From: Gemmatimonadota bacterium | GTDB taxonomy: Bacteria; Gemmatimonadota; Gemmatimonadetes; Gemmatimonadales; GWC2-71-9 | DNA: 12,065 bases | Assembly: GCA_016180765.1 (NCBI GenBank) | Contig: JACPAP010000281.1 | Location: forward strand, 1-12,065 | Direction of reading: 5' to 3' | In this document: positions 1 through 8,269 of the stretch, piece after piece | How the letters are laid out: each line of letters begins with the position of its first letter | Position numbering within the stretch: the stretch's first letter is position 1 | Made by a program: the position numbers and the translations under genes | The notes under the pieces: model-generated | What the model saw: only the letters and a program-made list of their open reading frames with translations | The model's database searches: none | Told to the model about the DNA's origin: nothing

Positions 1-55
1 CGGCCAGCTCGCGGTACTGCTCGGTGAGTTCCCGGACTCGCCCCGCGTGCGTCAC
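1..55 (-). CDS. 5' end of an unidentified gene, possibly an acyl-CoA carboxylase beta subunit (partial)
   Basis: Only the first 18 codons are inside the window; the gene continues past position 1. The GTG at 55-53 is preceded, with 5 bases between, by a TGAGG Shine-Dalgarno-like sequence (61-65), which favours this start over the in-frame GTG at 88-86 or TTG at 94-92. An in-frame TGA at 97-95 closes the frame upstream. The visible peptide reads MTHAGRVRELTEQYRELA, a charged amphipathic helix. Such helices are common at the N terminus of biotin-dependent acyl-CoA carboxylase beta (carboxyltransferase) subunits, which often neighbour acyl-CoA mutase genes, but 18 residues cannot prove a family. 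It starts 67 bases after the small mutase subunit gene and runs in the same direction, so it may belong to the same transcript. That a gene starts here is moderately supported; the product is a guess. Confidence 0.4.
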   Translation of the reverse strand, partial: MTHAGRVRELTEQYRELA

Positions 56-60
56 GCCGG

Positions 61-65
61 CCTCA
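61..65 (-). promoter_or_regulatory. Ribosome binding site deciding the start of the left-edge gene
   Basis: The minus strand reads TGAGG here, 5 bases before the GTG at 55-53. The alternative upstream in-frame starts (88-86 and 94-92) have no comparable purine stretch, so this site is the reason for choosing the downstream start. Confidence 0.4.
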
Positions 66-122
66 CGCGCGAGGAGCGCCGTTCCCACCTGCAATCAGCT
101 GCGTCTCCGGCCACTTGGCGAA

Positions 123-608
123 TCAAGTTGGAACGGCACGAGCCGCCGCACACCGCTGCTTGAGGAACTCGATGATCTCCGCGGTAGGTGCCCCGGGCCC
201 GAACAGCTTGGCGATGCCCTGGTCCTCCAGGCGCTCGATGTCGTCCTGCGGGATAATGCCGCCGCCGATCAACAGGACGTCTCTCCGGCCCGCCTGGTCC
301 AGCAGGTGCTTCACCCGCGGAAACAGGGTCATGTGCGCGCCGGACAGAATCGACAGCCCCACCACGTCCACGTCCTCCTGCACCGCCGCCGCGGCGACCA
401 TCTCGGGCGTCTGGTGCAGCCCGGTGTAGATGACCTCCATGCCCGCGTCCCGCAGCGCCGCCGCCACCACCTTGGCGCCGCGATCGTGGCCGTCCAGGCC
501 GGGCTTGGCGATCAGCACGCGGATGGGCCGGGCCGGCGCTGCGGGCGTGGTAACTTTGCGGGCTTTCGGGGCCTTGCGGGCCCGGGTGGCCTTCGAGCGG
601 GGCGTCAT
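123..608 (-). CDS. B12-binding small subunit of a methylmalonyl/isobutyryl-CoA mutase family enzyme
   Basis: This 161-residue protein is a stand-alone cobalamin-binding domain, the usual size for the small (beta) subunit of split acyl-CoA mutases. The B12 motif DxHxxG is intact as DGHDRG at residues 39-44, with His41 the expected lower axial ligand to cobalt in base-off/His-on binding. Further hallmarks are LSILSGAH (85-92) and the glycine loop GGGIIP (115-120), which line the nucleotide tail. Residues 1-28 are an Ala/Lys/Arg/Pro-rich extension before the first strand (RVLIAKPG), probably disordered. The ATG at 608 has no clear Shine-Dalgarno sequence. The expected partner is the large subunit at 1973-3613, from which it is separated by the eRF1-like gene and a strong inverted repeat. 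By family knowledge it carries adenosylcobalamin to the TIM barrel of the large subunit. Whether the holoenzyme acts on methylmalonyl-CoA or isobutyryl-CoA is set by the large subunit, which here looks isobutyryl-type. Confidence 0.92.
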   Translation of the reverse strand: MTPRSKATRARKAPKARKVTTPAAPARPIRVLIAKPGLDGHDRGAKVVAAALRDAGMEVIYTGLHQTPEMVAAAAVQEDVDVVGLSILSGAHMTLFPRVKHLLDQAGRRDVLLIGGGIIPQDDIERLEDQGIAKLFGPGAPTAEIIEFLKQRCAAARAVPT

Positions 609-720
609 GGTGCGCGCAAGTTAGTAGGGAGCGGTCCGTTGTCTATGTCACGGCGCCGGTGGGTTCCGCTGGGCGATGGGTGCGGCGTGGACCCGACGGC
701 CGGGCGCGGTGGGCCTGGGC

Positions 721-758
721 GATGAGAGCGCCGGAGGGATCCCACCGGTGCTCTCATC
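721..758 (-). terminator. 38-base near-perfect inverted repeat after the eRF1-like gene (candidate terminator or attenuator)
   Basis: Two 14-base arms (721-734 and 745-758) surround a 10-base centre that itself contains GGGATCCC. On the minus strand the arms read GATGAGAGCACCGG and CCGGCGCTCTCATC, pairing except for one A/C mismatch; on the plus strand that position would be a G-U wobble. It begins 16 bases after the stop codon of the eRF1-like gene and ends 112 bases before the ATG of the small mutase subunit. The position fits a transcription terminator or attenuator, but no T-run follows on either strand, so an intrinsic terminator is not proven. A dimeric-repressor operator or a mobile palindromic repeat are alternatives. 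Confidence 0.4.
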
Positions 759-774
759 CCGCTACAGCGCCGGC

Positions 775-1935
775 TCACCGGAACCGCAGCAACGCGGCCA
801 GCCCGTCCACCCGCGCCCGGGCGCCGCCGTCTTCCACCACGTCCACCTGCGCGTGCTGCCGCAGCGCCTCTTCGATGGCCTCGTCGATCAGATCGGGCAC
901 CGGCTCGGCCTCTCCCTCACCGCGGCACCCCTCGGCCGTCACGGTCAGCCGCCCCGACGCCGTACAACGGAACCCCGGTTGGGCGCGCTCCGCGTCCACC
1001 AGCAGCATACGCACCTGCCCTCGCGCCAACGCCCTGAGCGTCGGTTCGAAGCCGTTGGCGGCCCAACCGGTCCCCAGGCCTTCCCCCAGCACCTTGATGT
1101 GAGCCGTCTCCCAGGCCCGCTCGGAACGGCGCTGCACCGTGAGCACCGCGTCGAACACCTCCGGCAGGACCACGGTCTTGGGATTGAGCCGCACGCTCCC
1201 CAGCACCAAGCGCGCGACGTAGGGGTGAAGGTGCGGGGCTACCGCGCCCGCGCCGGTGCCGGTCCCGGCAAGCACGATGCCCCGCACCGCGTTGGTGCGG
1301 GCCATCTCGAACAGTCGCTGGGCGATGTGGGCGTAGTGCCGCTGCTTTTCCACCCGGATGCGCTGGTGGAAGTTGTGCTCGCCCAGCGCCGAGAGACCCG
1401 GACCGGGGCGGGCCACCGAGCTCGGCGCGTGGAACCGGCCGGTGCGCGTCGCGTCGGCGGCCGCCAGGCCGGGCAGCTCGGTCGCACCGAAGGCCGTGAC
1501 GTCGAAGAAGCGCGCCGCGGTGCGGTCATACGCCACACAGAGCACCCGGCCGAACTCGTCATCCACGGCGGCCAGCTCGCGCACCAGCGGCGTCCGGTCT
1601 ACGGCCAGGCGCGAGCGGAACACCTGCGGCAGCGGAACCGCCGCGAGGAGGCCGAGCGGAGCGCACGCGAAGATGGCGATCCCCCGGCCCGGAGCCAGGT
1701 TGGAGGGGTCTTCCAGGTACGCTCGCACCCGCTCCAGATCCCGTCCCACCGCCTCCCGGGCCGCCCGGCCCAGACCGCGTCGCTCCAGCCAGACCAGGCG
1801 TTCCCGGATCCGGTTCTTGAGCTTGATCAGGTACTTCCCCCGGGCCCGATCGCGTGGCTCGAGCTTGAGATAGCACGACACCACCCAATGCTCGCCCGCA
1901 TGGAGGCGGGCCAGCCGCTCCACCAGCGGCTCCAC
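775..1935 (-). CDS. Bacterial eRF1-like (baeRF-type) protein
   Basis: From the GTG at 1935 this is a 386-residue protein. The first canonical in-frame start after the mutase stop is this GTG, and the peptide from there (EPLVERLARL, then WVVSCYLKLEPRDR at 17-30) resembles the start of bacterial eRF1-like proteins. A middle region (about 185-275) has the helix EKQRHYAHIAQRLFEMAR followed by the strand RGIVLAG (218-224), as in the Pelota/eRF1 middle and C-terminal folds. The end, LIDEAIEEALRQHAQVDVV (349-367) and a terminal GLAALLRF, is the typical L7Ae-like C-terminal signature. No GGQ peptide-release motif is present. Cys322 and Cys337 look like remnants of a zinc knuckle seen in some relatives. 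Relatives are proposed to act on ribosomes or translation factors, but function here is unknown. It lies 37 bases after the large mutase subunit and is probably cotranscribed with it. No clear ribosome binding site is visible; the GTG at 1923 is an alternative start. Confidence 0.75.
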   Translation of the reverse strand: MEPLVERLARLHAGEHWVVSCYLKLEPRDRARGKYLIKLKNRIRERLVWLERRGLGRAAREAVGRDLERVRAYLEDPSNLAPGRGIAIFACAPLGLLAAVPLPQVFRSRLAVDRTPLVRELAAVDDEFGRVLCVAYDRTAARFFDVTAFGATELPGLAAADATRTGRFHAPSSVARPGPGLSALGEHNFHQRIRVEKQRHYAHIAQRLFEMARTNAVRGIVLAGTGTGAGAVAPHLHPYVARLVLGSVRLNPKTVVLPEVFDAVLTVQRRSERAWETAHIKVLGEGLGTGWAANGFEPTLRALARGQVRMLLVDAERAQPGFRCTASGRLTVTAEGCRGEGEAEPVPDLIDEAIEEALRQHAQVDVVEDGGARARVDGLAALLRFR

Positions 1936-1972
1936 GGTGGCATATGACGGCGCGGCGGCTGGTGCGAGCGGC

Positions 1973-3602
<1,630 letters not shown>

Positions 3603-3613
<11 letters not shown>

Positions 3614-4754
3614 GGTTGGTTCCTTTGGCGACGCCGGCCACGATCTCCTGAGCCAGCTCGTAAGGGCTGATGTCCCCCCGCACCACGTCCTCCAAGCCGG
3701 CCGCGAGCGTGGCGTCCGCCCGGCCGCCGTCCCATACCAGTTGCCGCAAGGTGCGGTCCACCACCTCGCGCGTCAGCCGCTCCAATCGCACCCGCCGGCG
3801 ACGCGCCAACTCGCCGCTGGCGGCGAGGAACGCCGCGTGCCGCTCGACGGCGTCCACCACCTCTTCCACTCCCTCTCCCTTGGAGGCCACGGTCAAGAAC
3901 ACCGGCGGCTCCCAGGTCCCCACCGCCCCTTCCCCCTCAGGCGGCAGAGGCCGGAGCGGCGGCGCCGGTGACGCCGTCGGGCGCTCGGGCCGGGTTCCCG
4001 CCGTGACCTTGGAACGACCGTGGTGCGGGGCCACGTGCCGAAACGCGTTGCCGCGGCGAATCCCCAGCATGATCTCCACTTCCTGCTTCAGCCGGTCCGC
4101 CCCAGGCCGATCCGCCTTGTTCACGATGAATAGATCGGCGATTTCCATGATGCCCGCTTTCAGCGCCTGGACGCCGTCGCCCGATTCGGGCACCAGCACC
4201 AGCGCCGCGCTGTCCGCGCTGGCGGCGATGGCCAGCTCCGACTGCCCCACCCCCACGGTCTCGATGATGATGCGTTGAAAGCCGTAGGCGTCGAGCACGT
4301 CGCAGACCTCGCGCGTGGTGGTGGCGAGCCCCCCGGTCGCCCCGCGCGTCGCCATGGATCTAATGAAGACGTTGGGATCCAGCGACGCCGACTCCATGCG
4401 GATCCGGTCGCCCAGAAGCGCTCCGCCGCTGAACGGGCTGGTGGGGTCCACCGCTACCACCGCCACGGTGAAGCCGCGCCGCCGGTACGCCTGGATCAGC
4501 CGCTCCGCAAGGGTAGACTTCCCCCCGCCCGGCGGCCCGGTGACGCCGATCCGGTGGGCCCGGCCCAGGTCGGCGTGGATGGCGGACAGCAAGGCTTCGT
4601 AGCCTTCGCGCCCGTTCTCGACCAGCGTGATGGCGCGCGCCAGGGCGGCGACATTCCGGGTCCCAATGCCGGCCAAGAGCTCGCCCAGCGCCATGCCGTA
4701 ACTTCGTCGGCCGGCCCGGCCCCCAGCAAGCGCCGCCCGCCGGTTCGCCGTCAC
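3603..4754 (-). CDS. meaB: MeaB/ArgK-type GTPase, chaperone of the acyl-CoA mutase
   Basis: This G3E-family GTPase loads and protects adenosylcobalamin in acyl-CoA mutases. From the GTG at 4754 it has 383 residues. Visible motifs are the P-loop GPPGGGKST (73-81), the DPTSPFSGGALLGDRIRM block (103-120), ETVGVGQSE (165-173) and the guanine-specificity motif NKAD (212-215). The C-terminal helical dimerisation region ends in SPYELAQEIV. The start is chosen because this GTG overlaps the DUF502 stop as GTGA and has a GAGGAG ribosome binding site 5 bases upstream; the ATG at 4694, which would give 363 residues, has no such site. Residues about 234-281 form a Pro/Arg/Glu-rich insertion between the NKAD region and the last third, longer than I expect for the family, and containing PLPPEGEG. 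The stop overlaps the mutase large-subunit start by 11 bases, indicating translational coupling with its client enzyme. Confidence 0.95.
3926..3950 (-). repeat. Degenerate palindromic repeat inserted in frame in meaB
   Basis: On the minus strand the arms CCTCTGCCGCC and GGGGGAAGGGG surround a TGA centre, with 8 of 11 positions complementary. Read in the meaB frame it gives PLPPEGEG (residues 269-276). This peptide commonly appears where short GC-rich palindromic repeats of bacterial genomes have invaded coding sequence. It sits inside a low-complexity segment that looks inserted relative to the family. Only one copy is in this window, so its repeated nature in the genome is inferred. Confidence 0.3.
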
Positions 4755-5410
4755 CGATGCTCCTCGCGGAGCAGCCTCTCCAGATCCAGGCCTTGCCGCC
4801 CGGTCGTTACCGTCTGCGCGCCGGGCACCAGCGCTCCCGCCGAGATGACGAGCTTCATGGCGTCCTCGACGCCCAGCGGCAGATCCCGCACCAGGCGCCG
4901 GGGCACCACCAGCATGAAGCCGGACGTCGGATTGGGGGTGGTGGGCACGAAGACGTTGACGCACGGCTCTCCCGCCACGGCCGACAGAACATCGGGCGCT
5001 TCGTGCGTCACGAACGCCACCACCCACATGCCTTCGGTGGGGTATGGGACCAACACGGTCCGGCGGAACACCCGCCGCTCCGCCCCGACCAGACTCTGCG
5101 TGATCTGGCTCAGCGCGTTGTAGATACGGCCGGTGAGCGGGAAGCGCACCAGCGCGGCGTTCCACCAGTGCAAGAGCTGCCGCCCCACCGCCCGGTGCAC
5201 CAGCCATCCCACCAACACCACCGAGAGGCCGAGCAGGACGAATCCCAGACCGGGGACGCGCACGCCCAGCCAGGCCTGTAACGGCCCGCCCAGGATCGCG
5301 TCCAGCTTGTTGAAGACCCAGACCAGGACATACACCGTGAGGCCTACCGGCGCGGTCACCACCAGCCCCACCAGCAGGTAGCGCCGCAGGCGCCGCACGG
5401 TGGAGTTCAC
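4751..5410 (-). CDS. DUF502 family membrane protein
   Basis: This 219-residue protein matches the DUF502 family by eye. It has an N-terminal basic stretch (VRRLRR), two membrane segments (about 11-33 and 54-72) with a short loop between them, and a cytoplasmic or periplasmic beta-rich domain. That domain holds family-typical strings such as PLTGRIYNALSQ (91-102), YPTEGMWVVAFVT (123-135), VFVPTTPNPTSGFML and VEDAMKLVISAG. The GTG start at 5410 overlaps the preceding CorC-like stop as GTGA and has a GAGGGG sequence 7 bases upstream. The biochemical role of the family is not established. Its place at the end of the CBS-transporter series and directly before meaB suggests a membrane-related housekeeping job rather than a part in B12 metabolism, but this is context only. 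Confidence 0.88.
   Translation of the reverse strand: MNSTVRRLRRYLLVGLVVTAPVGLTVYVLVWVFNKLDAILGGPLQAWLGVRVPGLGFVLLGLSVVLVGWLVHRAVGRQLLHWWNAALVRFPLTGRIYNALSQITQSLVGAERRVFRRTVLVPYPTEGMWVVAFVTHEAPDVLSAVAGEPCVNVFVPTTPNPTSGFMLVVPRRLVRDLPLGVEDAMKLVISAGALVPGAQTVTTGRQGLDLERLLREEHR
4760..4765 (-). promoter_or_regulatory. meaB: Ribosome binding site that decides the meaB start
   Basis: The minus strand reads GAGGAG here, 5 bases before the GTG at 4754-4752. It lies inside the last codons of the DUF502 gene. Together with the GTGA overlap it argues that meaB starts at 4754, not at the ATG at 4694. Confidence 0.65.
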
Positions 5411-6600
5411 GCGCTTTCCCCTCGCGGCAGGCTGGTGACTGCGACCGGCACGCGGCGGACCACCACCCGGTCCACCCGCGTGGGCCCGGCGGCCAGGACG
5501 TCGAACTCCAGCCCCTGGAGCAGGAACCGTTCTCCCACCCGCGGAATCCGGCCTGCCAGTCGGGTCAGCAGCCCGCCCACCGTTTCCGCCGCCACCGGCA
5601 AGTGGGCGTCGAACCGGGCGGCGACCTCCGACGCCGGCGCGCCGCCGTCCACCTCCAACACGGCCGGCGCCCCGCCTTCCGGCGCCCCCGGCACCCCGGG
5701 CTCACCGAACACCGCGGCCACCAGGGCGCCGAGCAGGTCGTCGAGGGTGGCGATGCCGGCCGTCCCACCGAACTCGTCGAGCAGCACCGCGAACTGCCGG
5801 CGCTCGCGCCGCATCTCGAACAGGAGATCCGCGCAGGGCTTCGCCGCGGGTGCCACGATGACCGGCCGCACCGGCAGGGCGCCGCCGGGTGGCACCGTCA
5901 GCAGGTCGAACGCGTACACCATGCCCACGATGTGGTCGAGCGTGTCGCGGTACACCGGCAGTCGCGAGTACCCGGACTCGGACACGATCTGCGCCACATC
6001 GGCCACGGACTCGCCTTCGGACACGGCCACGATATCGGTCCGCGCCGTCATCAGCTCGCGCGCCGGTCGCTCGGTAAAGGTCAACAGCCCCGAGAGCACC
6101 ACCAGCTCGTCCTGCTCGAACAGCTCGGCGCCGGTCCCGGCCTTGAGCAGCGTGGCGACGTCCGAGCGGGGCGCCGCGTAGCTCGACGGCAGGAGCGGCG
6201 CCAGCAGGCGTCCCAGCCAATCCACCCACGGCACCATGCTGCGCACCACCGGCTGAGGCCAGCGGCGCGCCAGCGCGCGCGGCAGGGCGTAGGTCCCGGT
6301 AACGAGGACCGGAATGGCGGCGAACACCACCAGCAGGGACAGCGCCAGTGGGTGGAGCTGGCCCAACACCGCGGCGACGCCCAACGAGGCGAGGAGCACG
6401 CCCAGGGTCGCGACCACGTTGGCCGTCCCTTGCACCCGACCGGGCGTTCCCAGCAGCGCGCCCGCGGCCGCCGCGCCGCGTAACCGCTGGGCCGCCCAGC
6501 GCGTGAGATCCAACCGGCTCAGCGCAGCGGCTCCCACGCCCACGGCGGTGCCTGCGGCCGCCAGCGTCGCCCCCAGGAGTACCAGCAGCCAACCAATCAC
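5407..6600 (-). CDS. Second CorC/CNNM-like CBS-pair membrane protein (divergent paralogue)
   Basis: This 397-residue protein has three to four hydrophobic segments (about 3-28, 63-81, 86-106) in the position of the CNNM/DUF21 membrane domain, a tandem CBS pair and a C-terminal CorC_HlyC domain. The first CBS motif reads TARTDIVAVSEGESVADVAQIV (start at about 185) and continues to YSRLPVYRDTLDHIVGMVYAF. The second ends in AVLLDEFGGTAGIATLDDLL (271-290). The last domain includes VGGLLTRLAGRIPRVGERF. It is clearly a relative of the gene just upstream. It is more diverged, though: the acidic string after the second CBS domain is replaced by GALVAAVFGEPGVPGAPEGG. The GTG start at 6600 overlaps the previous stop as GTGA, with AAGGAAGG (6604-6611) just upstream. 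Family members are linked to Mg or Co efflux or resistance; the substrate here is unknown. Confidence 0.85.
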   Translation of the reverse strand: MIGWLLVLLGATLAAAGTAVGVGAAALSRLDLTRWAAQRLRGAAAAGALLGTPGRVQGTANVVATLGVLLASLGVAAVLGQLHPLALSLLVVFAAIPVLVTGTYALPRALARRWPQPVVRSMVPWVDWLGRLLAPLLPSSYAAPRSDVATLLKAGTGAELFEQDELVVLSGLLTFTERPARELMTARTDIVAVSEGESVADVAQIVSESGYSRLPVYRDTLDHIVGMVYAFDLLTVPPGGALPVRPVIVAPAAKPCADLLFEMRRERRQFAVLLDEFGGTAGIATLDDLLGALVAAVFGEPGVPGAPEGGAPAVLEVDGGAPASEVAARFDAHLPVAAETVGGLLTRLAGRIPRVGERFLLQGLEFDVLAAGPTRVDRVVVRRVPVAVTSLPRGESA

Positions 6601-7802
6601 GGGCCTTCCTTCGCCGTCTCCACGGGGAGGCCGCTGGGTAGCCGCTCGAAGTACACCCGCTGCACCCGCCGCCGTTCGACCTCCTCGACCACGACGCGGA
6701 ATCCGGCCACCGTGAGCTCCTCGCCCGGGCGCGGCACCCGTCCCAGCTCGGAGTAGATCAGCCCGCCGACCGTGCTCACGTCGTCGCGCTCCAGCCGCGC
6801 GCCCAACAGCGCCGACAGCTCATCCAGGGTGAGGCGCCCGTCCACCCAAAACCGGGCGTCGCCTTGGCGTTCCACCGCCGGCGCCTTGCCCACGTCGTAT
6901 TCATCATGGATCTCCCCCACTACTTCCTCGAGCACGTCCTCCATGGTGACCAGGCCCGACGTGCCCCCGTACTCGTCCACCACGATCGCCAGCTCCCCCC
7001 GCCCGCGCTGAAAGTCTCGCAGCTGGGCGGCGAGCGTCTTGGACTCCGGCACGAACTGGGCCGGGCGAATCAGGTCCTGCCACCGCTCGGGAGGCGCCGT
7101 GACGCCGGCGACGCTCCCCACCAGGTCCTTGGCCCGGAGCACGCCCGCGATGTTGTCCAGCGTGCCGGTGTACACCGGGATGCGCGCGTGCTCGCTCCGC
7201 CGCAGGAGGTCCACCACATCGGTCCACTCGGTTTCGATGTCCAGGGCCGCGATGTCGAGGCGCGGCGTCATGATGTCCGCCACGGTGGCGTCCTCGAGCG
7301 AGAACACGCCCAGCAGGATGTCGCGCTGGGCGGGCCCCAGGATCTCCCCGGTGCGCTTCGGCGTGGGCAAGACCCGGTGCACCGCGCGCTCCACCGCCGC
7401 CACCAGGATGAGCAGCGGCGAAACGCCGGTCACGCCGCGCCGGGCCGCCCCGGCCAACGCCGTGGACAGCTCCGGGGCCAGCGAGGCCACCATGCGCGGG
7501 AGCGCATCCGCCAGGAGGAACAGGAACGTCGCCGCGACCAGCGCCGCCCAGAACGCGCCAACCGGCGCCCGGATCCACCACCCGATGGCCTGCGCCGCCG
7601 ACACCCCGGCGATGATCAGGAGCGCCAGCCGCGCGACGTGAAAGGCCCGGCGGAGCGACAGCTCCCCCGGCCCGCTCGCGGCTTCGTCTCCCAGCGCGTG
7701 CGCTACGCTGGGGGCCTCCTCGGCCAGCGCCAGCAACCCGGCGAGGCCGGCGCTGGTGAACGCGACCGCCAGCGCGAGCACCGTGAGCGCGGTTTCGGTC
7801 AT
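6597..7802 (-). CDS. CorC/HlyC-type protein with CNNM (DUF21), CBS-pair and CorC domains
   Basis: This 401-residue protein has membrane segments near 4-27, 57-76 and 83-103, a tandem CBS module, and a C-terminal CorC_HlyC domain. The CBS module runs from VADIMTPRLDIAALD (174-188) through ARIPVYTGTLDNIAGVLRAKD (from 206) to LAIVVDEYGGTSGLVTMEDV (271-290). After it comes the acidic EEVVGEIHDEYD (292-303), then the C-terminal domain with VGGLIYSELGRVPRPGE (345-361). Unlike the E. coli CorC (YbeX), which lacks the membrane domain, this is the long membrane-anchored form. The ATG at 7802 overlaps the ybeY stop as ATGA, and this fixes the start; an in-frame extension upstream lies inside ybeY and is ignored. 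Position directly after ybeY matches the ybeZ-ybeY-ybeX order of Proteobacteria. The likely role is Mg/Co homeostasis, with ATP sensed through the CBS pair, by family analogy. Confidence 0.9.
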   Translation of the reverse strand: MTETALTVLALAVAFTSAGLAGLLALAEEAPSVAHALGDEAASGPGELSLRRAFHVARLALLIIAGVSAAQAIGWWIRAPVGAFWAALVAATFLFLLADALPRMVASLAPELSTALAGAARRGVTGVSPLLILVAAVERAVHRVLPTPKRTGEILGPAQRDILLGVFSLEDATVADIMTPRLDIAALDIETEWTDVVDLLRRSEHARIPVYTGTLDNIAGVLRAKDLVGSVAGVTAPPERWQDLIRPAQFVPESKTLAAQLRDFQRGRGELAIVVDEYGGTSGLVTMEDVLEEVVGEIHDEYDVGKAPAVERQGDARFWVDGRLTLDELSALLGARLERDDVSTVGGLIYSELGRVPRPGEELTVAGFRVVVEEVERRRVQRVYFERLPSGLPVETAKEGP

Positions 7803-8269
7803 CGGCCTCGGGCCAAGAGCGCGCGAACGTACCGCTCCTGCCGCCGCCACATCCGCGAGCGGGTCCGTCCGGCGCCTTCGGGATGATGGTAGCCCAGCGC
7901 ATGCAAGGTGCCGTGAACCAGGACCCGCACCAACTCGTGGGCCAGCGGCACGCCCTGCGTGACCGCCGCCGTCCGGGCGGCGCTGGGACACAGGTACAGG
8001 TCGCCGCCCTGGCGCCCCGCGTGGGGCAACTCGAACGCGATCACGTCCGTCACCCGGTCCCGGCCAAAGGTCCGGCGGTTGAGCGCGCGCATGCGGCCGG
8101 CGCCGAGGAACGTGACGCTGAAGGCGGCCTCGCCGGTCCCCTCCCAGTCCAGGACGGCGCCGACGATGCGGCGCACCAGCCGGGGGGGGAGCGCCGGCCG
8201 GCGCGCTCCCGAGGCGCCGACCCGGATGTCACGGCGCGGACGCCGCGTTCCACTCCGCCGTGATGCCAC
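7799..8269 (-). CDS. ybeY: YbeY, endoribonuclease / rRNA maturation factor
   Basis: This zinc-dependent endoribonuclease acts in 16S rRNA 3'-end maturation and 70S quality control. The metal site is HGTLHALGYHH with the three expected histidines (119, 123, 129 when counted from the GTG at 8269). The residue before the last histidine, usually Asp (GYDH), is His128 here. FGRDRVTDVIAFELP (68-82) is the other family hallmark (normally RPTDVLSF-like). Family-like sequence begins at DIRVGASGARRPALPPRLV (14-32). The first canonical in-frame start covering this is GTG 8269, inside pgpH by 41 bases and without a Shine-Dalgarno sequence. A GTGA overlap exists at 8232-8229 but is in another frame. The start is therefore uncertain, though the reading frame is not. 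The stop overlaps the next ATG as ATGA. Confidence 0.92.
   Translation of the reverse strand: MASRRSGTRRPRRDIRVGASGARRPALPPRLVRRIVGAVLDWEGTGEAAFSVTFLGAGRMRALNRRTFGRDRVTDVIAFELPHAGRQGGDLYLCPSAARTAAVTQGVPLAHELVRVLVHGTLHALGYHHPEGAGRTRSRMWRRQERYVRALLARGR

Noticed and set aside
618..645. Possible promoter for the small mutase subunit (TAGACA at 640-645, TAACTT at 618-623, 16-base spacer)
   Set aside because: The -10 match is only 3 of 6, the implied leader would be a few bases long, and the organism's promoter consensus is unknown. It is too weak to list as a feature.
721..758. T-box leader, because of the GGTGGGATCC-like centre and the CTCTCATC arm
   Set aside because: No stem I, specifier loop or proper T-box core is visible, the space upstream is coding sequence, and the next gene is not an amino-acid-related gene.
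4692..4694. ATG at 4694 as the start of meaB
   Set aside because: It has no ribosome binding site, while the in-frame GTG at 4754 has GAGGAG 5 bases upstream and the 4-base overlap typical of this operon. It remains possible, since the extra 20 residues are not part of the core fold.
8172..8179. Frameshift in ybeY at the run of eight G
   Set aside because: The same reading frame gives family-like sequence on both sides of the run, so no shift is needed; only the start codon is in doubt.
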